Positions 1 through 6,709 of a stretch of DNA of 6,709 nt are shown here, piece after piece. Below the pieces are notes generated by a model, which did not search any database, was not told the DNA's origin, and saw only the letters and a program-made list of their open reading frames with translations. The number at the start of each line of letters is the position of its first letter. Positions within the stretch are counted from its first letter, which is position 1. The DNA comes from Planctomycetes bacterium UBA2386 (GTDB taxonomy: Bacteria > Planctomycetota > UBA1135 > UBA2386). The DNA is taken from the NCBI GenBank assembly GCA_002343845.1, contig DDSQ01000052.1, positions 36,208-42,916 of the forward strand, read 5' to 3'. The translations under genes were made by a program, and so were the position numbers.

Positions 1-281
1 AGCTGCACGTCGGCCGAGTTCTTGCCGCCGTGCCCCGTCAGCACGTACTGCGGATCGAAGCCCATCAAGGCGAGGTCGTGCGCCACCTCCATGCCCGGAT
101 AGGTGTCGAACGCCGCGTAGCTGCGACCGAGCACCATCGGCGCCTTGTCGGCATGCAGCCGTTCTTTCAGCCGCTCGAGGATGCCGAGGCAGAGATCGCG
201 GATGCGTTGGCCGGTGAGTTCCTCGCGGTTCTTCAGTGACAGGAACAGATTCTCGAAATCGACGAAGACGGCGGCATGCAT
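1..281 (-). CDS. NYN (LabA/PIN-like) domain protein, N-terminal part only
   Basis: Reading from an ATG at 281 down to the window edge gives 93 codons with no stop. The protein opens with AAVFVDFENLFLSLK (residues 3-17). This matches the first strand of NYN domains, where an Asp (here D8) and an Asn (here N11) sit at the metal site. Near the cut, KNSADVQL (from residue 87) matches the second conserved acidic motif of the family, with D91. NYN proteins are PIN-like, metal-dependent nucleases or nuclease relatives thought to act on RNA in the cytoplasm. The substrate of this one cannot be told. The start is supported by GGTGA about 10 bases upstream and by the motif lying right at the N-terminus; no other in-frame start is near. 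The gene follows speA on the same strand after 88 bases containing strong hairpins, so co-transcription is uncertain. The C-terminus, where many family members carry an extra RNA-binding domain, lies outside the window. Confidence 0.85.
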   Translation of the reverse strand, partial: MHAAVFVDFENLFLSLKNREELTGQRIRDLCLGILERLKERLHADKAPMVLGRSYAAFDTYPGMEVAHDLALMGFDPQYVLTGHGGKNSADVQ

Positions 282-310
282 TGCAGTTCGGTCACCACAG
301 TTCGGGGTCC

Positions 311-331
311 CCGGGCGGCGTCGCCGCCCGG
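311..331 (-). terminator. GC-rich hairpin before the NYN gene (third of three)
   Basis: A perfect inverted repeat, CCGGGCGGC at 311-319 and GCCGCCCGG at 323-331, can form a 9-bp, all-GC stem with a 3-base loop. It lies about 40 bases past the speA stop and about 30 bases before the NYN start on the same strand. No U-tract follows on the minus strand, so it is not a canonical intrinsic terminator. It could still block 3' exonucleases, stall polymerase, or act as an RNA leader structure for the NYN gene. The structure is seen directly; its function is inferred. Confidence 0.4.
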
Positions 332-342
332 CAGGTGTTCGA

Positions 343-360
343 CCGCACGGCAGCGTGCGG
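343..360 (-). terminator. GC-rich hairpin just after speA (second of three)
   Basis: CCGCACG (343-349) and CGTGCGG (354-360) are perfectly complementary, giving a 7-bp stem with a 4-base loop that begins 9 bases after the speA stop codon. No T-run follows in the direction of transcription. With the two flanking hairpins it may form a compound transcription stop or an mRNA 3'-end stabiliser. Which of these applies is inference. Confidence 0.4.
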
Positions 361-369
361 AGTAGCGGC

Positions 370-2412
<2,043 letters not shown>

Positions 2413-2421
2413 AGCGGGAGA

Positions 2422-2425
2422 CTCC
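2422..2425 (-). promoter_or_regulatory. Shine-Dalgarno site deciding the speA TTG start
   Basis: On the minus strand GGAG lies 9 bases before the TTG at 2412. No ATG or GTG in frame lies between this site and the beginning of recognisable homology, so it supports initiation at the rare codon TTG. A CTG codon that overlaps the site itself is a poor alternative. Confidence 0.6.
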
Positions 2426-2552
2426 AGTGTCGCGGGCGTGCAACGGCCACCACGCCACGTGGTGCGCGCGTCGGACGCATTCGCGTGGGCGGGATTCAAC
2501 CACGTTCGTCCGCGCAGATGCAGATGGCGGACGCCTTTTTTGCGCACCGGGG

Positions 2553-2572
2553 CGACCAGGGGTCCCTGGTCG
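2553..2572. promoter_or_regulatory. Perfect 20-bp inverted repeat upstream of glyA
   Basis: CGACCAGGG (2553-2561) and CCCTGGTCG (2564-2572) are exact reverse complements separated by two bases. The repeat ends 30 bases before the glyA GTG and 18 bases before its AAGG ribosome-binding site. Such compact symmetry suits an operator for a dimeric repressor or activator. As RNA it could fold into an 8-bp stem with a 4-base loop in the glyA leader. The symmetry is seen in the sequence; the regulatory role is inferred and the ligand or protein is unknown. Confidence 0.45.
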
Positions 2573-2590
2573 TCTTCACGCTCGACGCGT

Positions 2591-2594
2591 AAGG
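2591..2594 (+). promoter_or_regulatory. Shine-Dalgarno site deciding the glyA GTG start
   Basis: AAGG lies 8 bases upstream of the GTG at 2603. An in-frame ATG at 2438 would add 55 residues with no SHMT character and would run across the operator-like repeat, so the GTG start is preferred. Confidence 0.6.
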
Positions 2595-2602
2595 TTCGCG
2601 CC

Positions 2603-3844
2603 GTGAGCCAAGCCGATCCGAAAGCGAATCCGCTGCAGCAACGCGATCCCGAGATCGCTGGCCTGCTCCAGCGCGAGGACGACCGCCAGCGGAACACGCT
2701 GACGCTGATCGCCTCCGAGAACCACTGTTCGACCGCCGTCCGTGAAGCCAGCAAGAGCCGCATCACCGACAAGTACGCCGAGGGCTACCCGCACCGCCGC
2801 TACTACGGCGGCTGCGAGATCGCCGACGCCATCGAGGACCTGGCGCGGCAGCGAGCAGTACAACTGTTCGCGGGCGCTGAAGAAGCGAACGTGCAGCCGC
2901 ACTCGGGCACGACCGCCAACCTCGCCGCCTTGCTGGCACTGGCCGGCCCCGGCGGCCGCATCGTCGGCATGGCGCTGAAGGCGGGTGGACACCTGAGCCA
3001 CGGCCACGACAAGAGCCACACCGGCATGGTGTTCCAGGCGCGGCAGTACGGCGTCGATGCCACGGGCCGCATCGACCTCGACGAGGTGCGGCGCATCGTG
3101 CGCGAACACCAGCCGAAGGTGCTGATCGCCGGCGGCAGCAGCTACTGCCGCAACATCGACTACCCGGCGTTCGCCGGCATCGCCCGCGAAGTCGGCGCGA
3201 CGCTGCTGGCCGACATCGCGCACCCGGCGGGCCTGATGGCCGCTGGCGTCGTGCCCGGCCCCATCGGCGTCGCCGACGTGGTGACGATGACGACGCACAA
3301 GACGCTGCGCGGCCCACGCGGCGGCATGATCCTGGCGAAGAAAGACGTCGCCAAGGCGATCAACAGCTCGGTGTTCCCCGGCGCGCAAGGCGGGCCGCTG
3401 GTGCAGCAGATCGCCGCCAAGGCGGTCGCGTTCGCCGAAGCGCTGCGGCCCGAGTTCAAGGTCTACCAGCAGAAGGTGAAGGCCAACGCCGCGCACCTGG
3501 CCGAGCGCTTGCTCGCGGCGGGGCTCGATCTCGTCACCGGCGGCACCGACAACCACATCGTGCTCGTCGACCTGCGCAAGACCGACGTCACGGGTGCCTG
3601 GGTGGAAGAGCGCGCGCTCGTCGCCGGGCTGTCGGTGAACAAGAACGCCGTGCCCGGCGACCAGCGTCCGCCGCTGGTCACGTCCGGGCTGCGGCTCGGC
3701 ACCGCCGCGGTGACGACGCGCGGCTTCGGCACGGACCAGATCACCGCGGTCGCGGATGTGATCGTCGGGCTGGTGCGCGGCGACGATCCGGAGCGGCACC
3801 GCGCGGTCGTGCGCGGCCTCTGCGAAGCGTTCCCGCTGCCCTGA
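2603..3844 (+). CDS. glyA: Serine hydroxymethyltransferase (GlyA)
   Basis: The product (413 aa; the E. coli enzyme is 417) is a cytoplasmic PLP enzyme that interconverts serine plus tetrahydrofolate with glycine plus 5,10-methylene-tetrahydrofolate, the main one-carbon source. Conserved blocks appear in family order: IASEN (36-40), KYAEGYP then RRYYGGCE (57-72), NVQPHSG (96-102), GGHLSHG (128-134, H130 stacking on PLP), ADIAHPAGL (203-211, D204 and H207), TTHKTLRGPRGG (230-241, with PLP lysine K233), GGTDNH (313-318) and TSGLRLGT (360-367, R364 binding the substrate carboxylate). It starts at GTG 2603 behind AAGG. Every key catalytic residue I know of is present. The stretch after GGHLSHG (135-144, HDKSHTGMVF) replaces the usual SPVNFSGKLY-type sequence, and IRIGTPAVT is LRLGTAAVT here, so this is a somewhat divergent member. 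It is divergent from speA, and its stop lies 4 bp from that of the convergent lipoprotein gene. Confidence 0.96.
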   Translation: MSQADPKANPLQQRDPEIAGLLQREDDRQRNTLTLIASENHCSTAVREASKSRITDKYAEGYPHRRYYGGCEIADAIEDLARQRAVQLFAGAEEANVQPHSGTTANLAALLALAGPGGRIVGMALKAGGHLSHGHDKSHTGMVFQARQYGVDATGRIDLDEVRRIVREHQPKVLIAGGSSYCRNIDYPAFAGIAREVGATLLADIAHPAGLMAAGVVPGPIGVADVVTMTTHKTLRGPRGGMILAKKDVAKAINSSVFPGAQGGPLVQQIAAKAVAFAEALRPEFKVYQQKVKANAAHLAERLLAAGLDLVTGGTDNHIVLVDLRKTDVTGAWVEERALVAGLSVNKNAVPGDQRPPLVTSGLRLGTAAVTTRGFGTDQITAVADVIVGLVRGDDPERHRAVVRGLCEAFPLP

Positions 3845-3864
3845 CGGTTCAGTCCTCGACCGTC
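3843..3864. terminator. Weak inverted repeat at the convergent gene ends
   Basis: GACGGT (3843-3848) and ACCGTC (3859-3864) could pair with a 10-base loop, spanning both the glyA stop and the stop of the convergent lipoprotein gene. The stem is short, the loop long, and neither strand has a T-run, so this is at best a weak bidirectional terminator candidate. It is noted because the 4-bp gap holds nothing else. Confidence 0.2.
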
Positions 3865-4319
3865 GTGAGCGCCGCGCGCACCGCATCGACGCGCGCCTTG
3901 AACACGTCGTCCCGCGCCGCGAACTCGACCACGCGCAGGATGTCGTCCCGCCACGGCAGGGTCGGTTCGATCACCCAGACCGCGACCAGGTAGCCGATGC
4001 GTTCGCCCTGCACGTTGGCGGCGAACTCGTGCCACTGACCGGCGGTGCCGGCGACGTTCTTCACCTCGCCGCTCGCCATCAGCTCGTAGCCGCGCTGCAC
4101 GAGATCGGCTCGCAGCGTGTCGGCCCAGAACGCGATGCCGCCTTCGGTCGGCTCGGCGAGGTCGCGCACGCGCAGCCGCGCGTCGTCGGCGGTCACCGCG
4201 CGGAAGCCCTCGCCGCGGTCCTTCAGCACCACGAAGTCGGCCGGCGGCTTCATCGGCGCCGAAGCACACGCCACCATGAACAGCAGCGGCAGCAGGAACA
4301 ACGAGCGGAGGGCGCGCAT
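3849..4319 (-). CDS. Small lipoprotein of unknown function
   Basis: This 156-aa protein starts at ATG 4319 behind a run of six G (4326-4331 on the minus strand), which can pair with the anti-SD. Residues 1-17 form a signal peptide: basic MRALR, a hydrophobic stretch, then FMVAC with Cys18 as the likely lipidated residue (a slightly atypical lipobox with Met at -3). I do not recognise the mature domain. It is about 130 residues, apparently mixed alpha/beta, with PPADFVVLKDRGEGFRAV (25-42), a helix containing FWADTLRADLVQRGYEL (64-80), GQWHEFAAN (94-102), a hydrophobic strand YLVAVWVIEP (110-119) and ILRVVEFAA (127-135). It has no transmembrane segment beyond the signal. Its start codon shares one base with the stop of the upstream DUF4349 lipoprotein gene, which implies translational coupling and joint expression. 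It could be an envelope accessory of that protein, but that is context only. Confidence 0.85.
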   Translation of the reverse strand: MRALRSLFLLPLLFMVACASAPMKPPADFVVLKDRGEGFRAVTADDARLRVRDLAEPTEGGIAFWADTLRADLVQRGYELMASGEVKNVAGTAGQWHEFAANVQGERIGYLVAVWVIEPTLPWRDDILRVVEFAARDDVFKARVDAVRAALTTVED

Positions 4320-5137
4320 CAGAAGCCCCCCATCATCGATTCGGCGCCGACGCGTTGGATCCAGTCGAAGCGGCTGCGTTGCGGGCGCTTCTTCGGCGGC
4401 GGCGGCGCGCTCGTCGCGACGAACTCGACCGCGAGCGTCGCCAGCGCCACCTGGTCGGCGAGGAACTTGCGCCGCCCTTCCATGCGTTCGATCTCCTCGG
4501 TCAGCCGCCGCAGTTCGGCCTCGACCCTGAGGATGTCCTCGACCTTCTCCGCCTTCGCCAGCACTTCGAGCAGCCGCTCGCGCGACTTGCGCGCCGTGTC
4601 GAGGCGGATGCCGAGGTCGACGAACTCCTCGGTGACGTCGTCGGCAGCCCGGGATTCGCGCAGCACCCGACCGAGTCCGCGAGCCGCGGCGAACGCTTCC
4701 TCGAAGCGCTTCGCCGGCAGCCGCACGACGAAGCGGGTGCCGCTCTGGTTCTGCAAGTAACCGTTCCACTCCCCGATCTGCGCGAGGAAGGCGCGCGCCG
4801 ACTCTTCGGGACGGGCGACCTCGACCGCGACCTCGCCGCGCTGCACGAGCATGCGCTCGGCCCGCGCCGGCGCGTTCGGCGTGGCTGGCCGCCCGTCCGT
4901 GACGTCGTCGAGCGACGCGACTCCGCCCTTGTCCGAAGTGAAGTAGTTCTCGGTGCGCGCGCGGATGTCGGAGTCACTACCGTCGTTGTAGAAGGCGCCG
5001 GCCATTGGGTTCTCGGCGGAAGCCGACGCAGCCCCGTCCTGTTCGAGCATCAGCCCGGGCTTCAGGGCGCTTTCGCCGGTCTGGCAGGCAGCGGCGAACA
5101 AGGACAGCCAGACGAACAACACGGACGACCAGCGCAT
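4319..5137 (-). CDS. DUF4349 domain lipoprotein
   Basis: This 272-aa protein starts at ATG 5137 with AGGAGG 5 bases upstream. The open frame continues upstream antisense to the neighbouring gene, but nothing there is protein-like. Residues 1-17 are a signal peptide ending LFAAAC, so Cys18 is the probable lipid anchor. Residues 19-92 look disordered. Residues 93-240 match my knowledge of DUF4349: a strand region from about 95 (RMLVQRGEVAVEV), WNGYLQNQSGTRFVVRLP (124-141), the family hallmark DDVTEEFVDLGIRLDTARK (166-184), then a charged helical segment, probably coiled coil, at about 176-232. The tail has four consecutive prolines (245-248) and a basic/aromatic end. Many DUF4349 proteins end in a transmembrane helix; this one does not, so the N-terminal lipid would be its only membrane attachment. 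The biochemical role of DUF4349 is unknown. It is co-transcribed with, and overlaps by one base, the small lipoprotein gene downstream. Confidence 0.88.
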   Translation of the reverse strand: MRWSSVLFVWLSLFAAACQTGESALKPGLMLEQDGAASASAENPMAGAFYNDGSDSDIRARTENYFTSDKGGVASLDDVTDGRPATPNAPARAERMLVQRGEVAVEVARPEESARAFLAQIGEWNGYLQNQSGTRFVVRLPAKRFEEAFAAARGLGRVLRESRAADDVTEEFVDLGIRLDTARKSRERLLEVLAKAEKVEDILRVEAELRRLTEEIERMEGRRKFLADQVALATLAVEFVATSAPPPPKKRPQRSRFDWIQRVGAESMMGGF

Positions 5138-5142
5138 CACGA

Positions 5143-5148
5143 CCTCCT
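5143..5148 (-). promoter_or_regulatory. Strong Shine-Dalgarno site of the DUF4349 gene
   Basis: AGGAGG on the minus strand, 5 bases before the ATG at 5137, is the best ribosome-binding site in the window. It rules out the longer reading of this frame. A GTG immediately before the ATG would be too close to the site. Confidence 0.75.
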
Positions 5149-5163
5149 GCCGCGGGCGCGGCA
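5148..5163. promoter_or_regulatory. Perfect 16-bp inverted repeat in the divergent 66-bp gap
   Basis: TGCCGCG (5148-5154) and CGCGGCA (5157-5163) are exact reverse complements with a 2-base centre. The repeat abuts the AGGAGG of the DUF4349 gene and lies 40 bases upstream of the divergent thioredoxin-like gene. It could be an operator serving both genes or a hairpin beside the ribosome-binding site. In DNA this GC-rich it could also be chance. No clear promoter boxes were found in the gap (5138-5203). Confidence 0.3.
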
Positions 5164-5203
5164 CGTTCGCGGGTTCTACCACCACGGCGTAGGATCGCAC
5201 ACG

Positions 5204-6709
5204 ATGCTCGCTGCCGTAGCACCGTGGCTCTGTTCCCTGCTGGCCGCCTCGATCCAGGATCCGCCGCCAGCACCCTCGGCCCCGGCGGCAGCACCGCGCA
5301 TCGAGTGGCAGCGAACGCTGGCGGACGCGCTCGCCGTGCAGCAGGCGACCGGCCTGCCGCTCCTGGTCGCGGTGAACATGGACGGCGAGGTGTTCAACGA
5401 GCGCTTCGCCAAGACGACCTACCTCGACCCGGCGTTCGTGCAGTCGACGCGTGGCTACGTCTGCGTGATCGCATCCCACGACCGCCACTCCCCGATCGAC
5501 TACGACGCCGACGGCAACCGCGTCGAGTGCCCACGCTTTGGCGGCTGCACCTGCAGCGAGCACAGCGCCATCGAACCCGAGCTGTTCGCGAAGTACTTCA
5601 ACGACACGCGCGTCGCCCCGCGGCACATCGGCGTGAGCAAGGACGGCAAGATCCTGTTCGACCGCTTCCTCGACCAGAGCATGCAGACCGCGATCGACGC
5701 GATCGCCAAGCACCGCGGCGACGCCGGCAAGCAGCCCGCGCCGAGCGACGACCCCGCGGTTCTGTTCACGCGCCGCGATGCGGCGGCGCGACGCGCGATC
5801 GAGGCGAAGTGGCGGCTCGGCGACGCGCTGCAGAAGCGCGCGCTGCTCGCGGCGGCCGCCGATGCGACCAACGAACCGGTCGACCTGCTGCGCGCCGGCC
5901 TGCGCGAACGCGACGCGCAGACGTTCGCGCTGGCGGCGCTGGCGCTGGCGAAACGCGGCGGCAAGGACGCCGTGATCGACCTCGAGGACGCGCTCGCGCG
6001 CGTCGACGATGCTGCGCTGCAGGACCGCCTCGTCGCGCGCCTCGCCGAGCTGGCGCCGAACGACCCTGGCGCGGCGCGCCTGGCGCTGCACTTCCGCAAG
6101 GACGCGCCGCCCGCCGCGATCGCCACGCCGTGGTCGAATCCGTGGGCCAAGGCGGCGTTCGACGACGGCGATCGCGACGCGATCGAACGCCAGCTCGACC
6201 ACTGGGAAGCCGAACTGAAGAAGGACGCGACGATCGAAGAAGCGCGCCTCGGTCTCGCCACGGCCCAGCTCGCCCTCGCGGACCTGTTGGTGCGCGACGG
6301 CCAGAGCGGTCCCGAGCTGTGGTTCACCGATGCGCTGACGAACGCCCGCAAGATCCGCGGCCCGGTGCTGCAGGCCGAGGCCCAGGGCGTGATCGCCTAC
6401 GCGTCGTGGATGACCGGCGACGCCGAGGCGGCTGGCAAGGCTGTCGTGCAGGCGCAATCGGCGGTGCGCAACCCGCGCCAGGTGTCGCCGCAGCTCGCCG
6501 CGCGCGTGCTCGACGTCGCCCTGCAAGCGCTCGCCAGCGGCGTGTTCGCCGATGCCGAGGCTGCCCGCACGCGCAGCCAGCGCGCCGAGATCGATCGGGC
6601 CCGCGCGATGATGGACCTGCTGCTGCAGCGGGGTGCTCCACGTTCGGCCGCCCTGCTCGCCGGTATCGGCCTGCTCGAGTTCGGCGGCCTGCGCGCCGAA
6701 GCGCGGCAG
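5204..6709 (+). CDS. Secreted thioredoxin-fold protein lacking CxxC, with helical repeats (3' end outside the window)
   Basis: From ATG 5204 the frame is open for 502 codons to the window edge. AGGA lies 9 bases upstream and no other in-frame start is near. Residues 1-16 (hydrophobic, ending LLAAS) look like a signal peptide, although without basic residues, followed by a Pro/Ala linker (19-31). Residues 34-170 resemble a thioredoxin-like domain: a helix with WQRTLADALAVQQATG (35-50), the strand LPLLVAVN (51-58), YLDPAFV (73-79), then VAPRHIGVSKDGKILFDRF (137-155), which matches the cis-proline strand and hairpin, with P139. The usual CxxC after the first strand is absent (MDGEVFN instead). 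Cysteines sit instead in ECPRFGGCTCSEH (108-120), as C-x5-C-x-C-x2-H. Residues 185 to the end are Ala/Leu/Arg-rich helices, HEAT- or TPR-like (for example 238-295 and 370-425). It is divergent from the lipoprotein pair. A structural or metal-binding envelope role is more likely than classic disulfide exchange. The function is unknown. Confidence 0.82.
   Translation, partial: MLAAVAPWLCSLLAASIQDPPPAPSAPAAAPRIEWQRTLADALAVQQATGLPLLVAVNMDGEVFNERFAKTTYLDPAFVQSTRGYVCVIASHDRHSPIDYDADGNRVECPRFGGCTCSEHSAIEPELFAKYFNDTRVAPRHIGVSKDGKILFDRFLDQSMQTAIDAIAKHRGDAGKQPAPSDDPAVLFTRRDAAARRAIEAKWRLGDALQKRALLAAAADATNEPVDLLRAGLRERDAQTFALAALALAKRGGKDAVIDLEDALARVDDAALQDRLVARLAELAPNDPGAARLALHFRKDAPPAAIATPWSNPWAKAAFDDGDRDAIERQLDHWEAELKKDATIEEARLGLATAQLALADLLVRDGQSGPELWFTDALTNARKIRGPVLQAEAQGVIAYASWMTGDAEAAGKAVVQAQSAVRNPRQVSPQLAARVLDVALQALASGVFADAEAARTRSQRAEIDRARAMMDLLLQRGAPRSAALLAGIGLLEFGGLRAEARQ

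Larger units (their letters stand above)
2413..2602. promoter_or_regulatory. Divergent control region between speA and glyA
   Basis: This 190-bp gap must contain the promoters of both genes, which leave it in opposite directions. I could not identify a convincing pair of sigma-70 -35/-10 boxes on either strand. Visible landmarks are a CCACGTGG palindrome (2455-2462), a tandem GCAGAT repeat (2514-2525), a run of six T at 2536-2541, and the perfect inverted repeat described separately at 2553-2572. The T-run lies on the wrong side of the repeat to make a terminator for glyA-direction transcripts. No known riboswitch motif was recognised. Confidence 0.5.

Noticed and set aside
2531..2572. The T6 run plus inverted repeat read as an intrinsic terminator
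   Set aside because: In the plus direction the T-run precedes the hairpin, and in the minus direction the hairpin is followed by A residues. Neither order makes an intrinsic terminator.
2413..2602. A glycine, THF or SAM-type riboswitch upstream of glyA
   Set aside because: I could not find the conserved core motifs of these classes in the gap. Only a simple inverted repeat is present.
2413..2772. An upstream extension of SpeA to the in-frame ATG at 2772
   Set aside because: It would overlap the start of glyA on the opposite strand and adds residues unlike SpeA. The TTG at 2412 with GGAG fits better.
2576..3886. A 436-codon minus-strand frame opposite glyA
   Set aside because: It lies wholly antisense to a well-conserved SHMT and its sequence is low-complexity (Val/Arg/Ala/His). 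It has no ribosome-binding support that I can see.
5204..5260. Reading the start of the thioredoxin-like protein as a lipoprotein with Cys10
   Set aside because: The residues before Cys10 (APWLC) do not fit a lipobox, and more hydrophobic sequence follows. An ordinary signal peptide fits better.
5138..6526. An upstream extension of the DUF4349 frame to an ATG at 6526
   Set aside because: The extension is antisense to the thioredoxin-like gene and Arg/Val-rich. The ATG at 5137 has an excellent AGGAGG and begins a proper lipoprotein signal peptide.

Overview
The window is GC-rich throughout (about two thirds G+C by eye). It carries six protein-coding genes, two of them cut by the window edges, with short intergenic gaps. 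I see no rRNA, tRNA, CRISPR array, insertion sequence or phage gene. It reads as ordinary chromosome of a high-GC bacterium. Two tandem lipoproteins, a secreted-looking thioredoxin-fold protein and a biosynthetic SpeA together suggest a diderm. Planctomycetota or a myxobacterial or delta-type lineage would fit, but this is a guess from gene content and not a phylogenetic result.

Layout from left to right. (1) 1-281, minus: the N-terminal part of a NYN/LabA-type PIN-like nuclease domain protein. (2) 370-2412, minus: biosynthetic arginine decarboxylase speA, best started at a TTG. Between its end and the NYN gene lie three perfect GC-rich hairpins within 81 bases. (3) 2413-2602: a divergent control region with a perfect 20-bp inverted repeat just upstream of glyA. 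(4) 2603-3844, plus: serine hydroxymethyltransferase glyA with a GTG start; its stop lies 4 bp from the stop of the next, convergent gene. (5) 3849-4319 and 4319-5137, minus: two lipoprotein genes, transcribed with the DUF4349 protein first and then a small unidentified lipoprotein, joined by a one-base stop/start overlap. (6) 5204 to the right edge, plus: a divergently transcribed protein with a signal-like N-terminus, a thioredoxin-like domain lacking the usual CxxC, and a long helical-repeat region. It has no stop inside the window.

Functionally, speA (arginine to agmatine, polyamine supply) and glyA (serine to glycine with one-carbon transfer) are housekeeping enzymes sharing a divergent promoter region. 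The two lipoproteins form a translationally coupled pair, and the thioredoxin-like gene shares their 66-bp divergent control region. That arrangement hints at a cell-envelope module, although nothing in the sequence proves a shared role. I found no convincing new multi-gene system. The items most worth a second look are the hairpin cluster behind speA, the cysteine/histidine motif in the CxxC-less thioredoxin-like protein, and the unidentified lipoprotein coupled to the DUF4349 protein.
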